Shown here piece after piece: positions 20,180-30,542 of a DNA stretch of 64,000 nucleotides (position 1 is its first letter; each line of letters begins with the position of its first letter). A model generated the notes under the pieces. It was not told the DNA's origin and searched no databases. It was given only the letters and a program-made list of their open reading frames with translations. This DNA is from Parasponia andersonii (Eukaryota > Streptophyta > Magnoliopsida > Rosales > Cannabaceae): positions 305,320 to 369,319 of the forward strand of contig JXTB01000293.1 in the NCBI GenBank assembly GCA_002914805.1, read 5' to 3'. The translations under genes and the position numbers were made by a program.

Positions 20180-22351
20180 AAAAAAAATCGACTTTGTAGG
20201 TGTGCCTCCTCTGGAATTTGCAACTTCTTCTGTGGCCTCATCAGCCTTCTAACTCTCAACTAGTTCGACTATGTCCTCATCAAGAAAGGAGAAGTCGAAC
20301 TCTAGATGCTCGTAATATATCTTGTAAACAATTGTTAAGATGGCAATATCACTAGCTTTGTCTTCAAATTCCTTGCCATTAGTGGCCTTGAAGTCTTTGA
20401 CAGCTTTTCGACCAGCATTTTTGAGAGCATTCAGATGTTGAGAGATGGTCTTCTTAAGCTCTTTGATCTACTTTTCGTGCTGCTCCCTCTCTAGTTTCTC
20501 CTTTGCCAAGGCCTCATGCAACTATTGTTTCTCAGATTCGTTGATGTTCTTTTCTTTCTTACGAATCTTTTTCAAGTCTTCGAATGTTTGGGTCATTTCT
20601 TTGAACTTTTCTCCTTTCTACATGAGTTCGAGGACCAGGTTGTACATCAGTATGGCAGTTGTAGCAGTCTAAAGCATAAAAAAGATGTTAGAAAAAGAGA
20701 GATCTTTGCATATATATAAAAACTAAAGGTAACTTGGACTTACATTGGTGAGCATCCACATTGTGGCACTGAAGGCGATCTTAGCTAGTCTCCACTTTAT
20801 CCTCTCCCAGCCTTCTTTGGAGGTGAAGCAATCGATAAAGGTTGTACTTAGCCTAGCTTTCTCTGGCAATTTTTGGAAGAGTGCGAGTAACTCCTTGTCC
20901 TTGACAGCCTGGCTCGGTGCCCCAGAGGAGGAAACTGGTTAGTTTGATGAAGGCTCTGGATAGCTCACAGTTTCTGTAGACTGCAAAGGAGGTGAGCTCT
21001 AAGGGACATCATCAAAAGCAATCTTTTGTTTCTTGGAAGATTCAACCTTCTATTTTCTCTTTGAGAAGGCCAGTGGAGTGTTCTCTAGGGTCCTCGACTT
21101 TGGTCGAGAACCTAATGTTGATGGTCGAGCTCGAAAACTGCTACCGATTCTTGTCATATATGAATTTTGAGATAAGTTAAGATGCAAGGTTTATGAAATG
21201 ACAAAAAAAAAATAAAAAATAATAATAAAATACGACCTTCAGAGGTTCGCGACTGAGATGAAGCTACTAGAGATGATGGTCCTTAAGCAGAGGTCAAAGC
21301 AAGTACTTTTGACTTCTTAGATTTGGAAGAAAAGGTAGCTGCTCTCTTTTGTTTCTTTGAGCTTGAAGGTTTGGTTGGACAATTTGCAGCTGTAGGAAGT
21401 GAAGCTCCCCTTGGAAACAGACTATAGGCAATCAAATTCTTGGTCGTCCTAAGTTTTTTCTAGTAAAATTCTTCGATTGCGAGGTTGATTATTTCGTATA
21501 CCCTAAGAGCTATTCTTTCTTGAGTCTCGGGCATTGTTTGTTTTCAGCGAACACATTGACATACAGTTAGGTAAGAGTATATATAAATATAAAAAGCGAG
21601 CTATAGCTAGAAGTTAGCTACTAGAGTTTCGAAAGAAGCCATTTTCTGCATAATCAAAGTGGAAAAATAGATTTTTCTATTTTCCCATATTATTCTGAAC
21701 CTCGTGAATGATTTTGATTGCTTGATTCAACCACTTGCTCGTATAAAAGAAATCGAAATCAGAGGGATTTGACTTCACCTGGTAGAACTATGCGAACTCT
21801 TTAGGTGTAGCTACGGTTTTCTAGACCTAGTTTGTGGTATAATATATACAATCCTACAATGTACCTATATGTATTTGGGGTCAGTTGGAATGGAACAACT
21901 CTATAGTACTCGACGATCAACTTAATGTATAGGTGGAGAGGAAAGTGGACACTGCCTCTAAGAACTACGTTTGAGACGGAGGCCATGCCATGAGGAAGGG
22001 TGTGTGGTCTATTGGACTATGTTGGAAGGCGAAAAGCTATGTCAATTTCATAGCCGCATATAATCCTCCCAAGCTTGTTCATAGTACAACTCTCCTAATA
22101 TTGGTGCATGACCAATCACCTTCTATGTAGTTATAACCTCTCACGAACTCAGGAGAATCCCTAATATGTTGAGGCCATTGGTCTTAAGGAAGGTCACCTA
22201 TGCAAGGACTACTCTGCTTAGCTTCAATTATTTTTATTTCAAGCTCTTGGTCGATGTAGTCCTCGAGGTTTATAGAACTAATGCTTGCCTCAGAGAATGA
22301 TGACTCTCCTAAGAACGCATTCTTTTCCCTAATCTCCTCGTTACTAGACAT
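20180..22351 (-). pseudogene. Tat-1 antisense gene: gypsy-transposon-like domain plus coiled coil, with intron
   Basis: On the strand opposite to gag-pol. Start ATG at 22351 (MSSNEEIREKNAF; the Tat-2 copy starts MSSSEDFREGNAF at 48800). An acidic N-terminus is followed by QHIRDSPEFVRGYNYIEGDW and, at about 21986-21801, VHFPLHLYIKLIVEYYRVVP, then FQLTPNTYRYIVGLYILYHK. These resemble the 'putative gypsy type transposon' family (PF04195-like). Then KNLFFHFDYAENGFF, a Ser/Lys-rich middle with basic KK clusters, LSTTFIDCFTSKEGWERIKW, and a C-terminal coiled coil (EALAKEKLEREQ, IKELKKTISQHLNALK) with an acidic tail. An intron with GT-AG ends lies at 20669-20743. Extra antisense frames are known in Tat elements; the role is unknown. 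Stops and frameshifts make this copy a pseudogene. Confidence 0.78.
20669..20743 (-). other. Spliceosomal-type intron in Tat-1 antisense gene
   Basis: On the minus strand the sequence leaves homologous coding (MLTN) at GTAAGT and returns at TTTAG followed by ACTGCTACAACT (TATTAILMYN). Tat-2 has the same arrangement at the same codon boundary (phase 0): MLAN, GTAAGC ... TTTCAG, TVVATVLIYD. The insert is AT-rich, 75 bp, and has stops or frame change if read through. Confidence 0.8.
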
Positions 22352-23618
22352 TTGAAAAAACAAAATTTGGGATATATTTAGTCCTATGCATGAATTGGTC
22401 TACAGGTAAAATTATGAATTGATTTATAAAGCTAACCTTAAAGTGTGACCTAGAAATAGGCATGCTAGTTTGTCTATTATTATAGGTACACTCACTATAT
22501 GTGAGCAATAAGATCAATTTGGGGCTACAAACCCTAAAATTGCATCGACGTCTAGCTATTCTTCTATCTTAGATCTAATTAAGTTCTTCTAATCTACCTA
22601 TAAAATTGTCTATATATAATGGATTTTTATCGAGTTCGAGCAATTCTTCAACAATTCGTCATCTGATTCGCTAAATTTATGTCTATTGTTCCACCTAATC
22701 TTCTATATTCAAGAAAATACAAAAAAGTTATATACGATTTGCACATTTTCAGTTCAACTGAATATAGGAATGAGTCTATATTTGTTTGTTTATGTTCTAT
22801 GATTCTTCAAGTTTATGTTACTAAATTTTGGAATTTAGGTTTTTTATACTCGATTCTAGATTTTTTCATGCGTATAGTTCATCTAAAATAAGATTCAGAG
22901 TTCAGTTTTGTCTCAAGTTCAAAAGGCAAAATTTGGAATTCTCTAATTCTATGAAGTTTCAAGATTATTTAAGGATCAGATTTCTACAAACAACAATTCT
23001 TCGAAAAAAAAGAGAGAAAAAGGGATGCCAACCTTTTTGAAGCCTGAAGAATCTGAATATCGCTTGAGAGATTCTAGTGACTGAATTTCGCCAGAGAAGA
23101 TGAACTGAGTTTGAGTGTCATCTGGAAAATGGATGGAGTCACTGAGAGGACCTTTTATCTGACGAGTGTTTCAGGTTTCAGAGGAAATAAAAATAAAAGA
23201 AGACAAGAGATTTTTCTATATATATATATATATATATATATTTTAAGATTCAATGAACCTCAGCCATAGATTAAAGGAAATATTTTTCGGAGTTAATGGC
23301 CGAGATTTGCACAGGAGAAATTGATTTTCAAAAAATAAAGAGTCTTGATTTGAAACGATGGGTGATGTCATTACCATCATTGCATTTACTCGAGAAATAG
23401 AGAAGTCTTTTCAAGTCTTGTCAAGCCCTAAGACGTAAATGACATATGTCATGTCTGTCAGAAAGGATACATGCATAACTCTGAAAAGATATGATTCAAG
23501 ATTTCATGACTCTCCAAGGACTTCGAGATGACCTCATAACGTCACACTCTTAAGATTACACTTGTCAGAGTAGGAAGCTCCATTTAGCCCTAAAGAATTA
23601 ATGGAGTCGGAGGGCAAT
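22352..23618 (+). other. Tat-1 region between antisense gene start and 3' LTR
   Basis: No convincing reading frame. By position it could hold the promoter and leader of the antisense gene as well as the 3' untranslated part of the element. A TA microsatellite lies at 23217-23241. GGAGTCGGAGGGCAA at 23602-23617 is the likely polypurine tract before the LTR. Confidence 0.55.
23217..23241. repeat. (TA)n microsatellite
   Basis: About 12 uninterrupted TA units. Confidence 0.95.
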
Positions 23619-24206
23619 TGTTGTGTGATCTAAAATATATATATTGATCAATGACAAAAAGAGAAAGTCAACGACTGAGGAGAATGCACCAGGTCGAATG
23701 TTAGAAACAACTAATAGTGCAACCTGCTCTGTATAAATAAACATGCGACCAACAGGAAAAAGAAACTAAATCAATTTTATTCAAACGAGTAATCTATAAA
23801 GAAAAAGAAAAAAGCTTCTGAACGGAGATCAAGCAATCTATTCTATTTAAGTTATTTTCAAATTTTATATTATTATCCGAAATTTTATTTTCACAATTGG
23901 GAAATATTGAGTCACTCTCACCAATATAAATGGGGTTCAGTCTCATTATTGAGGATCTTACAGTCATCTCACAATCACTTCACTATATACTCTGTAATTC
24001 TCTCTCTGCTCTCACCTTGAGATTTAAAGAAACTCTTATAATTCTATAAAAATAATAAAGAATAATGGATATAAAATCATCTTTTTTGAAGATGAACCAT
24101 TATAAAATTTTTGTCTCTTTAATTACTTTGTTTTATCAACTCTTTTCACGTACAAACTACGTTTCATAATTCTCAAATTTCCTTGTGGATAAAACCACGG
24201 TGATCA
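23619..24206 (+). repeat. Tat-1 3' LTR
   Basis: TGTTGTGTGATC to GGTGATCA; homologous to the 5' LTR over its full length. The last ~20 bp are diverged, but the terminal CA is followed at once by TATTT, the target duplication. Confidence 0.85.
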
Positions 24207-24211
24207 TATTT

Positions 24212-25426
24212 TATAATTAATATATTTTCAAAAAATGTCAAGAGATTTATTCAAACTCATACTTTTATTAATTTATGATTCTACTGCTCATTGTGGTATT
24301 TCTTCAAATGATTTTCCAGCAGTGTAAATAGAAGACAAGCTGTGAAATTGAGGTGTCACCATCCTTGTATTCCCAATAACCTGAATCTGCTCAATGTGCC
24401 AATTTCAATAATTTTATGGGTTTTCGCGTTGCTTGATATATTTTTGCATTAACAAAGTACGACCTAACCTAAGTCCCTTTGCCTTCTTTACGACTTAAAT
24501 GGAACTAATATGAAGGGGTGTGATATATACTTAATACTTGAGTCACAATAAATAAAAACGGAGAGTAACACTATTGGGATTAATGAGTAATGAATAGTGC
24601 TAGTACATACATTCTTTCTTTTGCACTAAAAATTTGGGAAAAAATAATTATCCCTAATATTAAATAATAAGATCCACTTATTATCTGTATAATGGGCGCT
24701 CGGACCTTTTGGCTCATAGTCGTCTTTTAAAAGGACACCTCTACGCATAAACTACGTTAGAACACAATATTTTAGCTGATATTATACTATTATCCTCCAA
24801 AATATATTAGCTAAAATTCACACTTCCCATCGAGAGTAGCTCCAATTCATTAGAACCCAAAAAAATTCAAATCATAAATAAATGAATCAATTAACACGTT
24901 CTAAAATGGTTAAACCTTCAAACAAACAAAATGTTTTTTAAAATAAAAATATTTTGTCCAAATTAGAGGTAGTCGCCCCTTCCCAAGTGTCCTCAAAGAC
25001 CCCCCCCCACCTTCCCTGTCGCTATTTTATCCATCTCCGTGGCTCACGAGTAGGACCCGCGTCGGCACAGATGTCTGACAGCTACGACTCCTAAAATCAA
25101 TATTATTTATCAAGTCCCATTGGCCAAGGTTCTTAAACTTTAAAAAATTAATAATAAAACATCTGAAAAATTCTCGTGGCTAACAATGTCCCACGTGTAA
25201 CTATCCTACTCGTCGGCACAAAGATTTTCTTCCCCTCTGACTAATAGATAGAAAGGCTTAAACACTACAGACACTCTGTTTTAACACCCCCCCCCCCCAT
25301 ACCATTTCAGCTCCCAAAATCTCTTAAGACTCTCACTCCTCAACTTCGGCCAAGAAGATCGATAAAAGCGACGACGTTAACGATAACGGTAACGGGAAAA
25401 GAGGGAAAAAAAAAACACTGCTAGCT
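24212..25426 (+). promoter_or_regulatory. Upstream region of the CONSTANS-like gene
   Basis: Non-repetitive AT-rich DNA between Tat-1 and the gene, with no reading frame of note. Closer to the gene it holds two C-runs (about 25002-25012 and 25287-25299), a G-box at 25192-25197, and a purine-rich leader just before the ATG. The transcription start cannot be fixed by eye. Confidence 0.55.
25192..25197. promoter_or_regulatory. G-box
   Basis: CACGTG about 230 bp before the ATG of the CONSTANS-like gene. G-boxes bind bZIP and bHLH factors (HY5, PIF and others), and BBX genes are often light-regulated; binding here is inferred only. Confidence 0.5.
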
Positions 25427-26670
25427 ATGGGATTAATCGGTAACGGCGGTGACGGAGGTTGGAGCCTGGCGGCGAAGCCCTGTGACTCGTGCAAGTCCGC
25501 CGGGTCAGCCGCAGTGTTCTGCCGAGCCGACTCGGCCTTCCTCTGCCTCAGCTGCGACGCCAAGATCCACTGTGCCAACAAGCTGGCGTCACGGCACGGG
25601 CGCGTGTGGGTCTGCGAGGTTTGCGAGCAGGCCCCCGCCGCCGTCACCTGCAAGGCCGACGCCGCCGCCCTCTGCGTCTCCTGCGACGCCGACATCCACT
25701 CCGCCAACCCCCTCGCCCAGCGCCACGACCGAGTCCCCGTCGAGCCCTTCTTCGACCCCGCCGACTCCATCGTCCACTCTTCCGCCGCCGCCCTCAACTT
25801 CTTCGCCGACCGCCGCGGCGGCGCTTGTCACCACGACGAGGACGTCGACGTGGAGGTCGAACCGCCTTCGCCTTGGGTCATCTCGAACCCTAATTTCGCC
25901 TCCAAGATTATGGCGGAGACGGTGGCAGCGGGGCCCGACGTGAAATCGGATCACTTGTTCTTCTCCGAAATGGATTCGTTTCTCGATTTTGATTACCCGA
26001 ACCCGATCCACCCTAGCTCCGGGACCGATAGCGTCGTTCCGGTCAAAATCAAGCCGAATAGTCCCCCATCTCCGGTGATCAACGGCTCGGAGAATTGCTT
26101 CGACATTGACTTCTGCAGATCTAAGCTCTCGTCCTTCAACTACGTCGCTCAGTGCCTTAGCCATAGCGTAATTTTCAAATCCCCGAACCTCAAACTTTAA
26201 GGGGAAAGAAAAGGTTGGAGTTCGAATTCTGATTTTCGTATTTACTATTTCAGGTCTCGTCGTCGTCACTAGATGTGGGAGTCGTCCCCGACGGAAACTC
26301 CATGTCCGAAATCTCTTACTCCTTCGGCCGAAGCGAAATGAACCAGACCAGCAACTCGTCCGATCCGCTGCCGAGCGTTTCGGCGTCGACGAACTCGAAC
26401 TCGGCCCCGGCGACTCAGCTCTGCGGGTTGGACCGGGAGGCTAGGGTTTTGAGGTACAGGGAGAAGAGGAAGAACCGGAAGTTCGAGAAGACGATCCGTT
26501 ACGCTTCGAGGAAAGCCTATGCGGAAACCCGGCCCAGAATCAAGGGCCGGTTCGCCAAGCGAACAGAAATCGAGACCGAGACCGATCCCGACCTCGACCC
26601 AATCTACGGCTCGGCGGCCGCCGCGGCTTTCATTGCCGATTCTCAATACGGCGTCGTTCCCACGTTTTGA
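25427..26670 (+). CDS. COL: CONSTANS-like zinc finger protein (two B-boxes, CCT domain), BBX/COL family
   Basis: Two exons, 25427-26167 and 26254-26670, give 385 residues. B-box 1 (about residues 19-59) and B-box 2 (63-102) keep the full set of Cys, Asp and His zinc ligands (CDSC ... [13 protein letters not shown] ... H; CEVC ... [13 protein letters not shown] ... H). An acidic middle region carries [15 protein letters not shown], characteristic of the COL3/COL4/COL5-like group. The CCT domain spans about 308-352 ([20 protein letters not shown] ... GRFAKRTE) and would bring nuclear import, DNA contact and NF-Y binding. The C-terminus is YGVVPTF, a VP-type motif linked to COP1 binding. Such proteins are nuclear regulators of light responses and flowering. 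Exon 1 is far more GC-rich than its surroundings. No frame damage, so it is probably functional. The exact orthologue (COL3, 4 or 5) is not settled. Confidence 0.95.
26168..26253 (+). other. Intron of the CONSTANS-like gene
   Basis: 86 bp, GTAATT ... TTTCAG. Exon 1 ends with the codon AGC and exon 2 resumes GTC TCG TCG TCG TCA, giving [17 protein letters not shown] as in the family. Phase 0, at the usual single intron position between the B-box and CCT halves. Reading through meets a stop at 26198. Confidence 0.93.
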
Positions 26671-27614
26671 TTCGGACGACCCGACCCTGACCCGGAAAAG
26701 TTTATAATATATGATTAGTTAAAAATTGGGCGGGAGAAAAAAAAAATTCGAGCCTGGGCGGCCCACGAAGGGAGGCTTCTTTTCTTCCTCTTCTTCTACT
26801 TCTTCACATCAAAATCCCTGTACTTCAGTCTCATGTGATTTCTTGATCTTGTTTTAGAATAATCGTACGGTCTAAAAGTGTTTAATCATATATTTTCGTT
26901 CGTGAATATCAGTGCTAGTACTACGTGATATGATGTCTTTCTATTTTCTGATCGCGGAATTATAGCCGCTGATTTACAGGAGCAACTATGTTGAGGCTGG
27001 ACCTGAAAATCTACCACTCTTTCCATTTATTTTTAATTTTAATATTTTGCACTTCTTTTTTATGGCTAAGCCAAAGTGTAGTAATATGTAATCCAATGGA
27101 AGTAAACTCTTTTCTGCCTCCACTTCTTTTTCTACTTCATCACGGATTTGTTTCTCAATTCCGATTGGCTCAAGGCCCACCAACCTTTTTCCTCAATTAT
27201 TGTTTTTTTTGGTTATTATTGTTATGATCAATGGTTAGAAAGTGCCAAGTACTAATTAATTATATTATATAGTAATCTGGAATATTTGTCATTATCTTAG
27301 TCACTATGTGCATTGATTAATTAACAGGGACTCGTTTGGACTTGGATTGATCTATATTAATCAAAATTATTAAGTTGATTGGTTCAGTGAGAGAATAATT
27401 TATTCATGTGTTAAGATATAGTTTTGGAAGCAAACTGTTTCTAGTTCTTTCTGAAACTTTCTGCTACTGGTGGTTGCCACTGGTGGTGAGTCACTTAATC
27501 TTACGTGAATACACATGAATATTATATGACAGCTTGGTTTTCTAAGAAAAGCAATATCTCATTCACAGAACAGAACTTTTGACCTGCCACTGTTTTTGCC
27601 TTTTTCCTTTTCTA
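26671..27614 (+). other. 3' untranslated region and downstream flank of the CONSTANS-like gene
   Basis: Pyrimidine-rich stretch (about 26775-26815) then AT-rich DNA. No clear poly(A) signal can be chosen by eye, and the small frames near 26986-27227 match nothing I recognise. Confidence 0.5.
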
Positions 27615-27830
27615 AGGGTTAACGATATAGCCAGTGAATTGTAATTGTTGTACCATTTTACTCCTAAATTTTCAATTACATATTAATAGTTATTGAATTA
27701 TGTAATTATTACAATAATAATTTTTTTGTCATAAATTATTAAATATTTAGTAGAAATAAGTTATTACAAACATACAGTTTGATAATTATAGAAGTTAGGG
27801 TAATTCTCCAACAACAAAGATCAATAATCA
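27615..27830 (+). repeat. Repeat arm, inverted copy of 29120-29325
   Basis: The text GGGTTAACGATATAGCCAGTG through TTGAATTATGTAATTATTACAA is the diverged inverse complement of the stretch ending at about 29325. Its later part (27705-27790) also recurs directly at about 28896-28988. This looks like a TIR-type or MITE-like repeat family. Confidence 0.6.
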
Positions 27831-27869
27831 TAAAGGTAAGAGTGACAAATTTCTAACTATGTATAAAGT

Positions 27870-28830
27870 TGTGATTACTTCGGGTGTGACAATTATCGAC
27901 CTATCAGATTTGAGTTTGAATCATAGACGATTTTAGCTTTCAAAGGGCTTTGACACTTTTTACCATAAAAATCTACCAAAAGAGAGGAGACTATTCAAAG
28001 ATAAATAAGAGAAGTGTGTCCGACTCGACACCACTAGGTATGTCCAAGATGATTGCAATGATAAGAGACCAACTATAACTAGCTCGGCTTGGCCATATTC
28101 AGATGTTCTGAGTAGACCTTGATTACAAGTAAACCAATATTGCTGGCTCAGTACCTCTAGGTATTAGCAAGCCGAGCTCAATTACAAGAAAATAATTTAG
28201 ATCTACTCGATATCTCTAGACACTCCTGAGCAGAGCACAAATAATCTATGTTCTCAAGTAGAGATCAAATAATTTGCGCTCCCAAATAGAGTACAAACAA
28301 CTTACATTAATAAGTATTTACATACCAGGTCATGTCGCATGCGCCATTATTTTCGGGTGATCACCTAACATGTCCACAAGTGATGTCAATCTACAAAGAC
28401 AAGTATCGACCATCCTAGATGATTGCTTAACATGTCCACACGTGACGCCAATCTATAAGGACATGTGTCAATTATCCCGCATCATGGGGACTTAAGCATA
28501 TTTATAAAGGCATCACTTTCCCAAAGATTAGGGTAAACTGCCATTCGTACTCTAAAAAGATCCTAAATCTATCCTAAATCTTGCCAACATTATCTTTTCT
28601 CTTTGACATATTCTCTTATCTCTTTATTGATGCTACTATAGCCCACTGTGAATTTGAGCATTAGATAGTGTTTAGTAGGTACCACACCAATACCACTACT
28701 TCAGCTCGTGACATCAGACCACTTTGCCTTGCTCTGTAACGACTGGTCTGACCTCGATATCAATGATGACGTATTCATTTTTGACACGGAGTGTAAGGCA
28801 CACTAAGTTAGTGCTCGGATGAAAAACTGC
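27870..28830 (+). mobile_element. LTR-end fragment of another gypsy-type element (putative)
   Basis: Looks like the right part of an LTR plus leader: TATA-like TATAAAGGCATCAC at 28501, a pyrimidine-rich end TTATTGATGCTACTATA, then GCCCACTGTGAA at about 28638, similar to gypsy primer-site leaders. No second LTR or coding region found, so this is tentative. Confidence 0.4.
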
Positions 28831-29059
28831 AACAATAATGGTTACATATGAGATTGTGAATTTTAAACTTACATAGTAGACTACCAAGACTTATATAATT
28901 ATTACAATAATAACCATTTATTATTCACAAACTATTAATTTTTTAATAGACATGGGTCAAGTGAAAAATATACAATTTAGTAACTATGGCTAAAAATGAA
29001 ATTCTGACTCATAGAAGTAAATAATATCCAATTCTATACTTTCTCCATAATTATTTTTT

Positions 29060-29121
29060 NNNNNNNNNNNNNNNNNNNNNNNNNNNNNNNNNNNNNNNNN
29101 NNNNNNNNNNNNNNNNNNNNN
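29060..29121. other. Assembly gap (62 N)
   Basis: The 70 bases before the gap (28990-29059) are identical to the 70 after it (29122-29191). Contig ends probably overlap and the gap may be false. Confidence 0.9.
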
Positions 29122-29373
29122 CTAAAAATGAAATTCTGACTCATAGAAGTAAATAATATCCAATTCTATACTTTCTCCATAATTATTTTTTGTTAAAAAA
29201 TTAGTAGTTCATGTTAACGAGATCATTGTTGTAACAATTACATAATTCAAAGACCATTACTATATAAGTTGAAAATTCGGAAAGTAAATGATACAATGAG
29301 TATAATTCAGGGACTACTACTATATTTAACCATTTTTCCAAAGAAAGAGAATGAAGATTGAAGACTTCAATAA

Positions 29374-29569
29374 TGTTGTACGATCTTAAATCTACATCAT
29401 TAGTCAACTCCAGGAATGGAAAGTCAACGATTGAGTTAAATGCATTAGGTCGTATGTGTGCTTTTCTGATCAGAGTGCGACCTACTCCAGAAGAATAAAG
29501 TGCAGTCAAAAGAAAAGGAAACTAGATCAAGCTTCTTTAAACGGGTAATCTATAAGAAAGGAAAACAAA
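29374..29569 (+). repeat. Duplicated partial Tat-2 LTR
   Basis: First ~195 bp of the LTR from TGTTGTACGATC, part of the local tandem duplication. It ends at AACAAAC, where host-like flank resumes. Confidence 0.75.
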
Positions 29570-29877
29570 CTGTTAATTTTTTAATAGAAATGGGTCAAGT
29601 GCAAAATATACAATTTAGTAACTATGGCTAAAAATGAAATTCTGACTCATAGAAGTAAATAATATCCAATTCTATATTTTCTCCATAATTATTTTTTGTT
29701 AAAAAATTAGTAGTTCGTGAAAGAGATCATTGTTGTAACAATTATATAATTCAAAGACCATTACTATATAAGTTGAAGATTCGGAACGTAAATGATACAA
29801 TGAGTATAATTCAGAGATTACTACTATATTTAACCCTTTTTCAAAAGAAAGAGAATGAAGATTGAAGACTTCAATAA

Positions 29878-30492
29878 TATTGTACGATCTTAAATCTATA
29901 TCATTAGTCAACACCAGGAATGGAAAGTCAACGATTGAGTTAAATGCATTAGGTCGTATGTGTACTTTTCTGATCAGAGTGCAACCTACTCCAGAAGAAT
30001 AAAGTACAGTCAAAAGAAAAGGAAACTAAATCAAGCTTCTTTAAATGGGTAATCTACAAGAAAGAGAAACAAACTTCTGGGTAAAGAACAAGCAAACCAT
30101 TCTATTTAAGTGGTTACCCAACTTTGTAATATTACCCAAAATTGTATTTTCTAATAAAGTAGTTACCTATTTTCACAATCAAGAAAACATTGAGTCAACC
30201 TCACCTATATAAAAGGGGCTCAGTCTTATAATTAGGCACGACACGAATATCTTACAATCACTTCACATACATTCGATGTAATTCTCTTTTTGCTCTTACC
30301 TTGAGACTTAGAGAAACTTTTGTAATTCTTTAAAAAATAGTGAAGAATAGTGGATGTAGGCTAATCTTTTTTGGGGATGAACTACTATAAAATTCTTGTC
30401 TCCTTATTTGCTTTGATTTATTAACCCTTTTTTATACACAAGCCACATCTTTTAATTTCCTAAATTTGTTGTTAGGAAAACCTCTTTCAACA
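29878..30492 (+). repeat. Tat-2 5' LTR
   Basis: Homologous to 49918-50508. TATA box TATATAAAA at 30206-30214. It ends TTTCAACA, followed by the primer-site-like TTGGCGCTAG at 30494. Confidence 0.87.
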
Positions 30493-30542
30493 ATTGGCGC
30501 TAGAAGTTCAGCAAAGAGTTTGTTATTCTTGTCCATTCAACG

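Larger units (their letters stand above)
13116..24206 (+). mobile_element. Ty3-gypsy LTR retrotransposon, Tat type (Tat-1)
   Basis: Two LTRs of about 600 bp flank gag, protease, RT, RNase H, a second RNase H-like domain and integrase on the plus strand, plus a gene on the minus strand (20180-22351). Two RNase H domains and an antisense extra frame mark the Tat lineage. A 5-bp duplication TATTT flanks it. The coding regions carry very many stops and small indels, so it is an old copy. A related copy (Tat-2) lies at 29878-50508. Confidence 0.88.
28933..30072. repeat. Local tandem duplication (~505 bp) over the host/Tat-2 LTR junction
   Basis: 29122-29569 and 29628-30072 are diverged copies of the same order: host flank then the first ~195 bp of the LTR. 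29570-29627 repeats the phrase at 28933-28989. The duplication therefore happened after Tat-2 inserted. Confidence 0.8.

Noticed and set aside
25449..25943. Long alternative frames overlapping CONSTANS-like exon 1 on the plus strand
   Set aside because: They arise from high GC content; their Pro/Ser/Arg-rich products have no family features, whereas the main frame encodes two full B-boxes.
25589..26646. Long minus-strand frames opposite the CONSTANS-like gene
   Set aside because: Shadows of the GC-rich coding strand, with low-complexity Gly/Val/Arg composition and no domains; not an antisense gene.
29201..30013. Paired minus-strand frames near 29201-29509 and 29699-30013
   Set aside because: Products of the tandem duplication of flank and LTR; chance frames.
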